This document shows positions 29,407 to 38,037 of a DNA stretch of 64,000 nucleotides, in pieces; position 1 is the stretch's first letter; the number at the start of each line of letters is the position of its first letter. The notes under the pieces are model-generated. The model was given only the letters and a program-made list of their open reading frames with translations, did not search any database and had not been told where the DNA came from. The stretch comes from Gracilibacillus kekensis (GTDB lineage: Bacteria > Bacillota > Bacilli > Bacillales > Amphibacillaceae): positions 372,001 to 436,000 of the forward strand of contig NZ_FRCZ01000003.1 in NCBI RefSeq assembly GCF_900143085.1, in the 5' to 3' direction. The translations under genes were made by a program, and so were the position numbers.

Positions 29407-29914
29407 AAAACTGTGAAGTAACTAAAGTGGTAATTTTGAATGAAGGAATCTGTGTAACAACCGCTCCGGCTTGCCCACTTCGCTTTCCGGGGGGGCGCGT
29501 CTTCAGCTAACTTTGTAAAGAAGGTCACTTTACAAAGTGGATCTTCAGATCGCGCTGATCCCCCAGGAGTCGAAGTGGACGCCTGCGCTAGGTGAAGTTC
29601 TACAATGAATGCGAGAATTGAAATTTCGACTATTTAACTCATTACTTTATATTAAATTCATATAGATAGCTCAGAATGATAATTGTCGCAACCGTTGCAG
29701 AATATATTTATAGCGTAGGCCGCCCACTTTCACTCCTGTGGCAATGTTTTTCCTGAAGATCCACTTTTTCAAGCGGTCTATGCTTGAAAAAGTTAGCAGA
29801 AGGGAAAACCCCACGGAAAGGAAAGTGGGCAGCCGGAGCGGATGTCTAGTAAATAAAACATTTCATAATTTCTACTACAGCTAAAGATTTTCAGAAGTTT
29901 ACTTCGCAGTTTGT
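29407..29914. repeat. Twin-hairpin interspersed element, copy 3 (subfamily I)
   Basis: Best-preserved copy, ~508 bp. Outer ends form terminal inverted repeats (AAAACTGTGAAGTAAC at 29407 and TTTACTTCGCAGTTT at 29899). Left arm 29463-29589, right arm 29712-29840, spacer ~122 nt. Spacer and arms are close to copy 1 (1356-1822). Compared with copy 1, stem positions change in pairs: CTTTGTAAAG/CTTTACAAAG here against CTTTGAAAAG/CTTTTCAAAG there. It lies between the Nif3-like gene and the ispH terminator. Confidence 0.92.
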
Positions 29915-29925
29915 GTCTACTAAGT

Positions 29926-29970
29926 AAAAGAGTATCCATTTGCAACTTGTAAATGGATACTCTTTTATGG
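29926..29970 (-). terminator. Terminator after ispH
   Basis: Perfect 16-bp stem AAAAGAGTATCCATTT / AAATGGATACTCTTTT with a 9-nt loop, T-run on the minus strand. It ends the ispH message. Confidence 0.88.
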
Positions 29971-29971
29971 T

Positions 29972-30913
29972 TTATTTTGCTTTTACTTTCGGCAATATCT
30001 TTTCTTTTTTGACCTTTGAAGTTATGTCCCACGTTTCGGAATCATTGGGATCAAATTGTTCGATAAATTTGATTACCTCTTTGGCGATGGGTGTTGGAGT
30101 TGATGCACCAGCGGTAACTGCAACTTTGTTGACACCTTCAAGCCATTCAAGGTTTATTTCTGATATATCCGCAATTCTATATGCTTGTGTACCAGCCTTT
30201 TCCTTTGATACTTGTGCTAGTCGTTCGGAATTATTACTTCGCGGATCACCCACAACTAATGTTAAATCCGCATCTTTTGCTTGTTCTGCAACTGCTTCCT
30301 GGCGTACTTGTGTCGCCATGCAAATTTCTTGTTCCATTTCGGTTTGAGGATACTTTTGTTGCACTTTTAACATTACATCATAAACATCCCACTGACTCAT
30401 CGTAGTTTGATTTGTCACTAAAATCTTTTTAGATGATAAATTTAACGTATCTACGTCTTCTTGATTTTGAATGAGGTGTACATGATCAGGTGCCACCCCA
30501 ACAGCACCCTCTGGTTCAGGATGACCTTTTTTACCTATATAAACTATTTCATAATTTTCTTTTACTTTCTCACGAATTAAATCATGTGTGCGTGTAACAT
30601 CTGGACATGTTGCATCTAACACTGTCAATCCTTTTTCTTCAGCCCTTTTCTTAACCTCAGGTGAGACACCGTGTGCCGTAAAAATAACGGTACCATCTGT
30701 AATTTCTTCTAATAACTCTGATCGATTTTTACCATCAAGTGTATATACCCCTTGTTCTTCAAAGGCTTTGGTTACATGTGAATTATGAACAATCATACCA
30801 AGAATATATATAGGACGAGGTAGATTGGGATCCTTTACTGCATTTGCAGCAATAACCATTGCATCAACAACACCATAGCAATAGCCTCTAGGTGCGATCT
30901 TAATTACTTCCAT
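29972..30913 (-). CDS. ispH: 4-hydroxy-3-methylbut-2-enyl diphosphate reductase IspH
   Basis: 313-residue 4Fe-4S enzyme of the last step of the MEP isoprenoid pathway. The three cluster cysteines are in APRGYCYGV (near residue 13), LDATCPDVT (near 103) and EQEICMATQ (near 200); [13 protein letters not shown] and the final GASTPTPI hold substrate-binding Ser/Asn/Thr. ATG 30913 follows GAGGGGGAA. Encoded divergently from cshB; ispG lies 5 kb away, so the final two pathway steps are both in this window. Confidence 0.96.
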   Translation of the reverse strand: MEVIKIAPRGYCYGVVDAMVIAANAVKDPNLPRPIYILGMIVHNSHVTKAFEEQGVYTLDGKNRSELLEEITDGTVIFTAHGVSPEVKKRAEEKGLTVLDATCPDVTRTHDLIREKVKENYEIVYIGKKGHPEPEGAVGVAPDHVHLIQNQEDVDTLNLSSKKILVTNQTTMSQWDVYDVMLKVQQKYPQTEMEQEICMATQVRQEAVAEQAKDADLTLVVGDPRSNNSERLAQVSKEKAGTQAYRIADISEINLEWLEGVNKVAVTAGASTPTPIAKEVIKFIEQFDPNDSETWDITSKVKKEKILPKVKAK

Positions 30914-30991
30914 TCTGGTTCCCCCTCTGTACTTTCTATTAGAGATCAAGTAAAATAATTAATAGTGGACTCAAATTTGTCCAATACTTAC

Positions 30992-31020
30992 ATTATAAAG
31001 GTATTTGGCACAATTGACAA
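30992..31020 (-). promoter_or_regulatory. Sigma-A promoter of ispH
   Basis: On the minus strand TTGTCA (31020-31015), 17-bp spacer, TATAAT (30997-30992), about 80 bp before the ispH start. Confidence 0.82.
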
Positions 31021-31049
31021 AGATATTTGTTAGTTAGAAGGAGATTAAC

Positions 31050-32360
31050 ATGGAAAAACATTTATTTAGACAGTACGCATTAAATGATTGGATGAACGAA
31101 GTAATCGGTCATTTGAATTTTTATGAACCAACACCAATCCAAACCAAAGTCATTCCAGAAGCATTAAAAGGTAAAGATATTATCGGACAATCGGAGACAG
31201 GTTCAGGAAAAACTCATGCATTTTTGATCCCATTATTAAATCAATTAGATCCGACCAATTCGCAAACACAAATCGTATTAACTGCTCCTACAAGGGAATT
31301 AGCGATACAAATATATGATGAAGTAAAAAAAATTATGAGCTTTTCTGATAATGAAGATAATTGGAGGGCGAAATTAATTATAGGTGGTACAGACAAAAAA
31401 AGAATGATCGAAAAAATGAAAGAGCCACCACACATTGTAGTCGGTACTCCTGGTCGAATTTTAGATTTACTTCAAGAGGGTGTCCTGGATATCTTTGCAG
31501 CTCGATCTTTCGTAATTGATGAGACAGACCTCATGTTAGAGTTAGGTTTAATTGATGAGATAGATCGTATATTAACGAATGCGGACCCTAAAATACAGGT
31601 CATGGTATTTTCTGCGACAATTCCAGAGAAATTGCAACCATTTTTAAAAAAATACTTAAATTCACCTGTATATATTAAAATGGACGATCGATTAGCACCT
31701 GAGAAATTGGAACATCGATTGATTGCATTAAAACATCGGGAACCAGCTGATGTAATTAACGATATAACGAAGTTAATCCAGCCTTATTTAGCAATTATTT
31801 TCACTAATGGTAAAGAAAATGCGAATAAATTAGCTGAACAACTTCAATCAAGGGGAATAAATGTAGGTTTGATACATGGTGGACTTAATCAACGAGAAAG
31901 AAAGAGAGTATTAAAAGAGATCCAACAATTAAAATATCAATATATTGTTGCCACAGATTTAGCTGCAAGAGGCATTGATATAAAAGGCGTTAGCCATGTT
32001 ATTAATGCTGAGTTACCAAAAGAGGAAGCCTTTTATATTCACCGTGTAGGTAGAACTGCGAGAGCGGGTATGGAAGGTACCGCAATTAATCTTTATCAGG
32101 AAAATGATATTCACCTCGTTCAAAAATTAGAAAAAAAGGGCCTCACCTTTACTTTTTATGATGTAGTAAACGGGGAGTGGCGTGAAGCAAAAGCTTGGAA
32201 CGTGAGACAGAAACGTGAAAAGCAAGAAAATGAAATTGAAAAAAAGGCATGGCAGCAAGTTAAAAAGCCAAAAAAAGTTAAGCCGGGTTATAAGAAAAAA
32301 ATGAAAAATCAACAGCAAAAAGTGAAAAAGAAAATGAATCGAAATAATTTTAAAAAATAG
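31050..32360 (+). CDS. cshB: DEAD-box RNA helicase (CshB/YqfR-like)
   Basis: 436-residue cold-shock-type RNA helicase. Q motif (FYEPTPIQTKVIPE), motif I SETGSGKT, Ia TAPTREL, motif III SATIP, motif V ATDLAARGID and motif VI HRVGRTARAG are intact. Motif II reads VIDETDLMLEL, that is DETD rather than DEAD. The C-terminus is a basic Lys-rich tail typical of CshB. GAAGGAGATTAAC precedes the ATG. nfo follows after 18 bp, the same pair as B. subtilis yqfR-yqfS. Confidence 0.94.
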   Translation: MEKHLFRQYALNDWMNEVIGHLNFYEPTPIQTKVIPEALKGKDIIGQSETGSGKTHAFLIPLLNQLDPTNSQTQIVLTAPTRELAIQIYDEVKKIMSFSDNEDNWRAKLIIGGTDKKRMIEKMKEPPHIVVGTPGRILDLLQEGVLDIFAARSFVIDETDLMLELGLIDEIDRILTNADPKIQVMVFSATIPEKLQPFLKKYLNSPVYIKMDDRLAPEKLEHRLIALKHREPADVINDITKLIQPYLAIIFTNGKENANKLAEQLQSRGINVGLIHGGLNQRERKRVLKEIQQLKYQYIVATDLAARGIDIKGVSHVINAELPKEEAFYIHRVGRTARAGMEGTAINLYQENDIHLVQKLEKKGLTFTFYDVVNGEWREAKAWNVRQKREKQENEIEKKAWQQVKKPKKVKPGYKKKMKNQQQKVKKKMNRNNFKK

Positions 32361-32378
32361 ATAAAGAGGAGAGATACA

Positions 32379-33272
32379 ATGCTTAAAATTGGTTCACATG
32401 TTTCCATGAGTGGAAAGAAGATGTTGTTAGGTTCGAGTGAAGAAGCTGTTTCGTATGGTTCTACGGCGTTAATGATTTATACAGGTGCGCCACAAAACAC
32501 CAGGAGAAAGCCAATCGAGGATTTAAATATTGTAGCAGGTCGTAAGCATATGGAGGAACATGGTATTTCAGATGTTGTGGTACATGCTCCATATATTATT
32601 AATATTGGAAATACTGTTAAGAAAGAAACATTTGAATTAGGGACGAGTTTCCTAAAAAATGAAATAGATCGCACGGAAGCGATTGGCGCAAAACAAATTG
32701 TTTTACACCCCGGAGCCCATGTAGGTGAAGGTGTCGATAAAGGTATCGCTAAGATCATTGAAGGCTTAAATGAAGTACTAGATCCAAAACAAGACGTACA
32801 AATTGCCTTAGAAACGATGGCAGGAAAAGGTACTGAGATTGGCCGGTCTTTCGACGAGCTTGCACGCATAATCGATGGTGTGACACATAATGAAAAACTA
32901 TCGATTTGTTTGGATACTTGTCACGTTCATGATGCCGGTTATTCCATCGTTGAAGATTTTGATGGTGTTTTAAACGAATTTGATAAGATCATCGGTGTTG
33001 ATCGATTAAAGGTTGTACACATTAATGATAGTAAGAATGTGCAGGGAGCAGGAAAAGACCGACATGAGAACATCGGATTTGGTCATATAGGGTTTGACAC
33101 GATTCATAAAATCGTTCATCACAAACAACTTGCTGATCTGCCTAAAATTTTGGAAACACCTTATGTTGGGGAAGATAAGAAAAATAAAAAACCGCCATAT
33201 AAATTTGAAATAGAAATGTTAAAAAACGGTTCCTTCATAACAGATCTAAAAGAACAAATTGTTAATCAATAA
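32379..33272 (+). CDS. nfo: Endonuclease IV (AP endonuclease)
   Basis: 297-residue TIM-barrel apurinic/apyrimidinic endonuclease for base-excision repair. Starts [15 protein letters not shown]; zinc ligands lie in [45 protein letters not shown] and [11 protein letters not shown], in the family order. AAAGAGGAGAGA precedes the ATG. Co-transcribed with cshB. Confidence 0.96.
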   Translation: MLKIGSHVSMSGKKMLLGSSEEAVSYGSTALMIYTGAPQNTRRKPIEDLNIVAGRKHMEEHGISDVVVHAPYIINIGNTVKKETFELGTSFLKNEIDRTEAIGAKQIVLHPGAHVGEGVDKGIAKIIEGLNEVLDPKQDVQIALETMAGKGTEIGRSFDELARIIDGVTHNEKLSICLDTCHVHDAGYSIVEDFDGVLNEFDKIIGVDRLKVVHINDSKNVQGAGKDRHENIGFGHIGFDTIHKIVHHKQLADLPKILETPYVGEDKKNKKPPYKFEIEMLKNGSFITDLKEQIVNQ

Positions 33273-33299
33273 AATAAAATAAAATAAACAAAAACAAGG

Positions 33300-33812
33300 C
33301 GACACTATTTTAGTGGTAATTATGAGATTTTATACGTGCTTTGCAATTGCTTCGGCTTGTCGGCTTCCCTTTCCGCGGACACTTCTTTAGCTAACTTTTT
33401 AAGCAAAGTACGCTTAAAAAGTGGATCTTCGGATAAAAACATCCCGCAGGAGTGGAAGCCGACGCCTGCGCTTTTAAATGCTCTACAACTAAAGTAGGAA
33501 TAATCATGTTTTATTATTTATCGTCAATTTATCATTAGATTACTTATAATTGTTATCAATATAATCTGATTTATTGTCTAATTGTAACAATATAAAGTAT
33601 AAGCATTTGCAATAGTTGTAGAGTCCCTCTAAGCGTAGGCGGCCACTTCCACTCCTATGGGATTCTTTTTCCTGAAGATCCACTTTTCCATGCGGTTTTT
33701 GCTTGGAAAAGTTAGCTGAAGGAAAAAGCCCATGGAAAGGGAAGTGGACAAGCCGGAGCGGTTTTTACACACACCATTTCATAATTACCAACTAGAGTTA
33801 TGTCGCATAATC
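33300..33812. repeat. Twin-hairpin interspersed element, copy 4 (subfamily II)
   Basis: Left arm 33349-33472, right arm 33632-33760, ~159-nt spacer sharing TTTATTGTCTAATTGTAACAA and GCATTTGCAATAGTTGTAGA with copy 2. Paired stem change against copy 2: GTCGGCTTC/GAAGCCGAC here, GTCCGCTTC/GAAGCGGAC there. Located after nfo; no terminator for nfo is visible before it, so the element's first hairpin may serve that role. Confidence 0.9.
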
Positions 33813-33825
33813 TAATACGCAATTG

Positions 33826-33884
33826 AAAAATCCGAACGATTACAAATTCTTTTATTAGGAGAATTTGTATATCGTTCGGATTTT
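33826..33884. terminator. Bidirectional terminator between repeat copy 4 and the DUF2624 gene
   Basis: AAAATCCGAACGAT / ATCGTTCGGATTTT stem enclosing an inner AAATTCT / AGAATTT stem, with A- and T-runs on both flanks. Confidence 0.8.
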
Positions 33885-33930
33885 AACTTTGATCACATTA
33901 CTTTTATTTTATCATTATATTCGAATTATA

Positions 33931-34215
33931 TTAACGAAAGTGATGTTCAACTCGATATTCTTTTATTAATTTTTGAAATAGTTGTTGACAAGATTTAGCT
34001 GTCTCCATGTTTGTAATTTGTGCAAGCTTTTTTAACATCTTTGCTCGATCTTCGGCGTTAGTGGGATCATAGTTAGTATTCTTTAAATGATTAGTTATTG
34101 CTTGTGCCTGTGTTTTGGTAATCGATAAATGGTATTTCTGTGCGTATTCAAAAACTTCACTCGCAGTTAATTGCTTTAATTTGTTTACAATGATTCTTTT
34201 CGTTAAGCCGTTCAT
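33931..34215 (-). CDS. DUF2624 family protein (YqfT-like)
   Basis: 94-residue soluble helical protein. The pattern LKQLTASEVFEYAQKYHLSI followed by QAQAITNHLK and the position after nfo match B. subtilis YqfT. Function unknown. GAAAGGAGATTG precedes the ATG. It is on the opposite strand to its neighbours; the terminator at 33826-33884 ends it. In B. subtilis yqfU and zur follow yqfT, but they are not here. Confidence 0.85.
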   Translation of the reverse strand: MNGLTKRIIVNKLKQLTASEVFEYAQKYHLSITKTQAQAITNHLKNTNYDPTNAEDRAKMLKKLAQITNMETAKSCQQLFQKLIKEYRVEHHFR

Positions 34216-34297
34216 ATATCAATCTCCTTTCTTCGTATTGTATTATTTTATGCATGAATGTTTAGAGTTAGTGCATATAGGTTATAAGAAGAGAGTG

Positions 34298-34365
34298 TAT
34301 AATATTTGCAACATTCGACATTTTTCGCTAATATAGAACGCTGTAAGTATAAATACAATGTCGAA
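34298..34365 (+). promoter_or_regulatory. Upstream region of the lytic transglycosylase gene with two Spo0A-box heptamers
   Basis: TATAAT (34298-34303) with no good -35, then TTCGACA (34314-34320) and, inverted, TGTCGAA (34359-34365). If the -10 is real, the first box overlaps the start site, which would suit repression by Spo0A~P. Inferred from sequence only. Confidence 0.35.
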
Positions 34366-34400
34366 GAGCGTATTATTGGAATAAAAGGAGTGCATAGACT

Positions 34401-35108
34401 GTGAAAAAACAAATGCAATGGATTAGCATTGTATTGGTTTTAGTGGTTGCATCTGTAAGCTATTATCAAATAAAATCATATGAAAAGGAAATGCAAGCAC
34501 TAAAAAAAGATAATATCGAATTAGAACAAGAAATCGATACAATTGAATCTCAAGCAACGTATATCTTAAACCAATCCAATCATAAAGAAGTCAAGTTAAC
34601 CCATGAGACTTGGCCGGAATATTTTGACGTAGCAGAGGTAATGGTCAAAGAAAGTGATGGAGAATTTTTAAGACCATGGGCTATATATTTAGTTAAAGAA
34701 GCAGAAAAATACGATATTGACCCATTTATTGTATATGAATTATTAAAAATAGAAACTGGTCATACATTTGATCCTGAATTGGTTGGACCTGAAACGAAGT
34801 ATGGTCATGCATACGGAATGGCACAATTTATGAAAAATACAGCACCTTGGATTGCAGATATGGCAGAGATGCCATATAAAGATGTTCTTTTGTTTGATCC
34901 GTATTATTCAATTAAGTTGTCATTAGTCTATCTAGACTATCTATATGACCAATATGATAATTGGGATGAAACGTTGACAGCTTATCATCGTGGTATGGCT
35001 GGAATGGAGCAGTACAAATTGAAAAATGGTCACGCAAATAGTGAATATGCAGTACGAATCCAAACAAATGCAAAGAAATATAAAGATTTTGTCGCTTTTG
35101 CTAATTAA
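34401..35108 (+). CDS. Membrane-anchored lytic transglycosylase (SLT domain)
   Basis: 235-residue protein with an N-terminal transmembrane anchor (about residues 7-25), a short coiled coil (about 28-55) and an SLT-type domain. Catalytic Glu is likely in LLKIETGHTFDPE near residue 118; YGMAQFMKNTAPWI and LTAYHRGMAGM are the usual family blocks. It would cut peptidoglycan glycan strands outside the membrane. GTG start with AAAGGAG upstream. Two Spo0A-like boxes precede it. Confidence 0.88.
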   Translation: MKKQMQWISIVLVLVVASVSYYQIKSYEKEMQALKKDNIELEQEIDTIESQATYILNQSNHKEVKLTHETWPEYFDVAEVMVKESDGEFLRPWAIYLVKEAEKYDIDPFIVYELLKIETGHTFDPELVGPETKYGHAYGMAQFMKNTAPWIADMAEMPYKDVLLFDPYYSIKLSLVYLDYLYDQYDNWDETLTAYHRGMAGMEQYKLKNGHANSEYAVRIQTNAKKYKDFVAFAN

Positions 35109-35194
35109 TGTTTAAGTATTAATTTCCACGTAAGTATCATTGGTTCTAAGGCATACTATACTTGTACCTCTAAATAGAAAGGGAGGGTATAAGC

Positions 35195-35611
35195 ATGCCA
35201 GAAAACCGTGATGAACAACATGTGGAAAATGCTCCAAAAATCGATAATGGACACATTGATGAGGCACCACAAACAAAGCAATTTGTTGCGACGGATGAAT
35301 TATATGCAGTAGATGAAGCATATAAAAGAGAGGCAGAGACATCTGCAGAACTTTCTGCCAATGAGTTTAATCGACCAATCGATTCAGCCGAACAGGAAAC
35401 TGAAATGCAGTCAAATGTTAATACTGCATGGGGTTGGGCTGGCTTAGTGTTAGCATTAGCTTCATTCTTTATTTGGCCATTAATAATGGCTATTGGTGGG
35501 ATTGTTTTAGGCTTTGTTTCTAAAAAACAAGGTGCTGATACGCTTGGTAATGCAGCAATCGTTACTTCGATTGTTTCGATTTTAATCTCGTTGATTTTTC
35601 TATCATTCTAA
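35195..35611 (+). CDS. DUF4190 domain membrane protein (YqfX-like)
   Basis: 138 residues. A hydrophilic acidic N-terminal half (about residues 1-75, rich in E, D, A) precedes a DUF4190 module of two transmembrane helices (WGWAGLVLALASFFIWPL and AIVTSIVSILISLIFLSF) joined by GFVSKKQGADTLGNA. Function unknown. AAAGGGAGGG precedes the ATG. Convergent with ispG across a shared terminator, as yqfX-ispG in B. subtilis. Confidence 0.88.
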   Translation: MPENRDEQHVENAPKIDNGHIDEAPQTKQFVATDELYAVDEAYKREAETSAELSANEFNRPIDSAEQETEMQSNVNTAWGWAGLVLALASFFIWPLIMAIGGIVLGFVSKKQGADTLGNAAIVTSIVSILISLIFLSF

Positions 35612-35613
35612 AG

Positions 35614-35645
35614 AAAAAGGCAAGCCGATTGGCTTGCCTTTTTTG
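35614..35645. terminator. Bidirectional terminator between DUF4190 gene and ispG
   Basis: AAAAAGGCAAGCC / GGCTTGCCTTTTTT hairpin with a 4-nt loop, A-run and T-run on either side. Confidence 0.92.
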
Positions 35646-35647
35646 TA

Positions 35648-36751
35648 TTAAACTTCCTGTGCTTCTTCTTTTTGTTTTTGGATCATTTCTTCTGCTATTT
35701 TGTCTACTTCCACTTTCAATTCTTCTACCATTGTTTCCTCAGGGACTTTTCTGATAATTTCACCGTGACGGAATAATAAACCTTCTCCGCGAGCACCAGC
35801 GATACCAATATCCGCTTCTCTAGCTTCACCAGGTCCGTTTACCGCACAACCCAACACAGCCACTTTAATCGGTGCTTTAATTGTAGATATATATTCTTCT
35901 ACTTCATTAGCTATTTTTATTAAATCAATTTCAATTCGCCCGCAAGTAGGGCAAGAGATAAGTGTAGCAGCATTGGATGCAAGTCCAAAGGTTTTTAATA
36001 ATTCTTTCGCGACTTTTACTTCTTCCACTGGATCAGCACTTAATGAAATACGCATGGTACTTCCGATGCCTTTACTTAAAATTGCTCCCATGCCTGCAGC
36101 ACTTTTAATGCTTCCAGCAAATAGAGTACCTGACTCTGTAATACCTAAATGAAGAGGATATGGAATGACTTCAGCAGCTTTTTCATAAGCTTCAATCGCT
36201 AATTTAACATCCGATGCTTTTAATGAAACAACAATGTCATGAAAATCTAAATCTTCTAAAATTTTGATGTGATGTAATGCGCTTTCTACCATACCTTCTG
36301 CTGTTGGATAACCATATTTCTCTAAAATATGCCGTTCAAGTGATCCAGCATTCACCCCGATTCGAATCGGAATACCTTTTTCTTTCGCAGCATTTACAAC
36401 AGCTTCTACTTTATCTCGCTTACCAATATTACCTGGATTAATTCTAATTTTATCTGCGCCACCTTCGATGGCCTTTAATGCTAATCTGTAATTAAAATGT
36501 ATATCAACTACTAAGGGAATATTGATTCTTTTTTTGATTTCGGGTATCGCATTTGCAGCACGTTCATCTGGGCAGGCTACTCGTACGATTTGACAACCTG
36601 CTTCTTCTAATCGTTCGATTTCTTTAACAGTTGCTTCGATATCATGTGTTTTGGTTGTTGTCATAGACTGAATAACTACTTCATCTTTTCCACCTACCAT
36701 CACATTTCCGACTTTTACAGGTCGAGTTTTCTTTCGATGGATTAAAGCCAT
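35648..36751 (-). CDS. ispG: Flavodoxin-dependent HMBPP synthase IspG
   Basis: 367-residue 4Fe-4S enzyme that converts MEcPP to HMBPP, the step before IspH. TIM-barrel N-terminal domain ([20 protein letters not shown]) and cluster-binding C-terminal domain with [12 protein letters not shown] and [11 protein letters not shown]; the cluster is held by three Cys and a Glu. Starts [24 protein letters not shown] lies upstream on the minus strand. C-terminal tail is Lys/Glu/Gln-rich. Confidence 0.96.
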   Translation of the reverse strand: MALIHRKKTRPVKVGNVMVGGKDEVVIQSMTTTKTHDIEATVKEIERLEEAGCQIVRVACPDERAANAIPEIKKRINIPLVVDIHFNYRLALKAIEGGADKIRINPGNIGKRDKVEAVVNAAKEKGIPIRIGVNAGSLERHILEKYGYPTAEGMVESALHHIKILEDLDFHDIVVSLKASDVKLAIEAYEKAAEVIPYPLHLGITESGTLFAGSIKSAAGMGAILSKGIGSTMRISLSADPVEEVKVAKELLKTFGLASNAATLISCPTCGRIEIDLIKIANEVEEYISTIKAPIKVAVLGCAVNGPGEAREADIGIAGARGEGLLFRHGEIIRKVPEETMVEELKVEVDKIAEEMIQKQKEEAQEV

Positions 36752-37019
36752 AAATAAAATCGCTCCTTTAATTCTATTTCCGATACATTATACGTATTGT
36801 TTGTACTTTTATACTCGGTAGTAGCCTTCATTCAAAGAAGATGCTGAAAGAAGACCAAATTATAAAAATAGTTTTCCACCATTCATTATAAAGGCTAACT
36901 GATAAAAAGAGAAGTATCAAACCTTAAACTTAAAGAAAAAATAATATTTTGAAACCCTTTCACAACTTCAAACGTATGTTATGATAAGAAGAAAACCGCG
37001 TTTAGAGGTGATGACAGAT

Positions 37020-37664
37020 ATGTTTACGATAACCGCAGATTGGATGAGTTTTGTAATTGTAGGTTTAGCAACACTCTTTCTGGTTGGGGAACTATTGGTG
37101 AATGCAAGAGGTGCCTTTAGTATTTTAGGAATTGGATTTATTACCATTTATTTTTCATCTTTTTTAGAACCAGGAATGTTCTTTATCATGATCATTATTT
37201 ATTTTGTTGGTATCATGTTGATGATTATAGATGGCAAGATAGTCAATGACGGGACTTTAGCAGTCCTCGGATTAGTATGTATGATTGCATCCGTTGGTTT
37301 CGCAGCACCGAATTGGACCGCTGGTTTGTATGCTGTAATTGGTGTCTTAATTGGTGGGGTAATGTCATTTAGTTTCTTGAAAGTCTTTAAGAAAAGACAC
37401 ATGTGGACAAAAATTACACTTTTTGATCAATTAACAAACGAAGCAGGTTATTCGAGTATCAATCAGTCACATAAAGACTTAGTCGGTAAAAAAGGACTGA
37501 CAACAACAGATATGAGACCAATAGGGACAGTATTAATTGGAGAAAAAGAATACAGCGCCATAACGCAAGGGAAATGGATTGAAAAAAATACAGAAATTAA
37601 AATCACACAAGTGGATGGCACTAGAATACTTGTTCAGGAAATAAGAGAACAGTCAGCAGAATAA
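37020..37664 (+). CDS. NfeD-like membrane protein
   Basis: 214 residues: four to five transmembrane helices in the first 125 residues, then a C-terminal NfeD OB-fold domain (DLVGKKGLTTTDMRPIGTVLIGEKEY, ending in EIKITQVDGTRILVQEI). It lacks the ClpP-like protease domain of the 7339 gene and has no flotillin next to it. The ATG at 37020 has GAGGTGATGACAG upstream with about 9-nt spacing; an ATG at 37011 abuts the site and 36981 lacks one. Probably a short NfeD of the YuaF type. Confidence 0.82.
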   Translation: MFTITADWMSFVIVGLATLFLVGELLVNARGAFSILGIGFITIYFSSFLEPGMFFIMIIIYFVGIMLMIIDGKIVNDGTLAVLGLVCMIASVGFAAPNWTAGLYAVIGVLIGGVMSFSFLKVFKKRHMWTKITLFDQLTNEAGYSSINQSHKDLVGKKGLTTTDMRPIGTVLIGEKEYSAITQGKWIEKNTEIKITQVDGTRILVQEIREQSAE

Positions 37665-37684
37665 TGCTGGCTGTTCTTTTCTTT
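37648..37684 (+). terminator. Terminator overlapping the end of the NfeD-like gene
   Basis: AGAACAGTCAGCA / TGCTGGCTGTTCT stem followed by TTTTCTTTT; the 5' arm is inside the last codons. Confidence 0.85.
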
Positions 37685-37870
37685 TAATTATTCTAACAGT
37701 AATAATCATTGTAAAATAAAAGGAAAACCTTACATAATCTTAGTACAATCCCCAAATATAGTAATATGAACATATAAAAAATAATATTTTGTCAAAAAGT
37801 CTATCATTTTGTCCAATAATTGTTATAATAAAATTGTTTGTTAAGGTTTTGTAAATTTTAAATAAAAGTC

Positions 37871-37898
37871 TTTACAAAACGTTCACTAATCATTAATA
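37871..37898 (+). promoter_or_regulatory. Candidate PhoP-box array upstream of the Na/Pi cotransporter
   Basis: TTTACA (37871), TTCACT (37882) and TTAATA (37893) are spaced exactly 11 bp apart; the consensus repeat is TT(A/C/T)A(C/T)A with 5-bp gaps. Two fit fully and one has a single mismatch. The gap 37665-38037 also holds a TATAAT at 37824-37829 without a good -35. A weak TAGATG could serve as -10 about ten bases after the last repeat. Confidence 0.5.
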
Positions 37899-38037
37899 AT
37901 GGATTGGGTAGATGAAACGTATGTCTAATTATGTCGTTTAATAAAGCTGAAACTAAAAAAGGACTAATTTTGGCAATACTTTTATCGTTTTTGGAATACT
38001 ACATAAAGAAAAGTTTTGTGAGAAGGGATGAGCTATC

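Noticed and set aside
29793-30032. 79-residue minus-strand open frame spanning repeat copy 3 and the ispH terminator
   Set aside because: Mixes repeat, terminator and the ispH 3' end; no family features.
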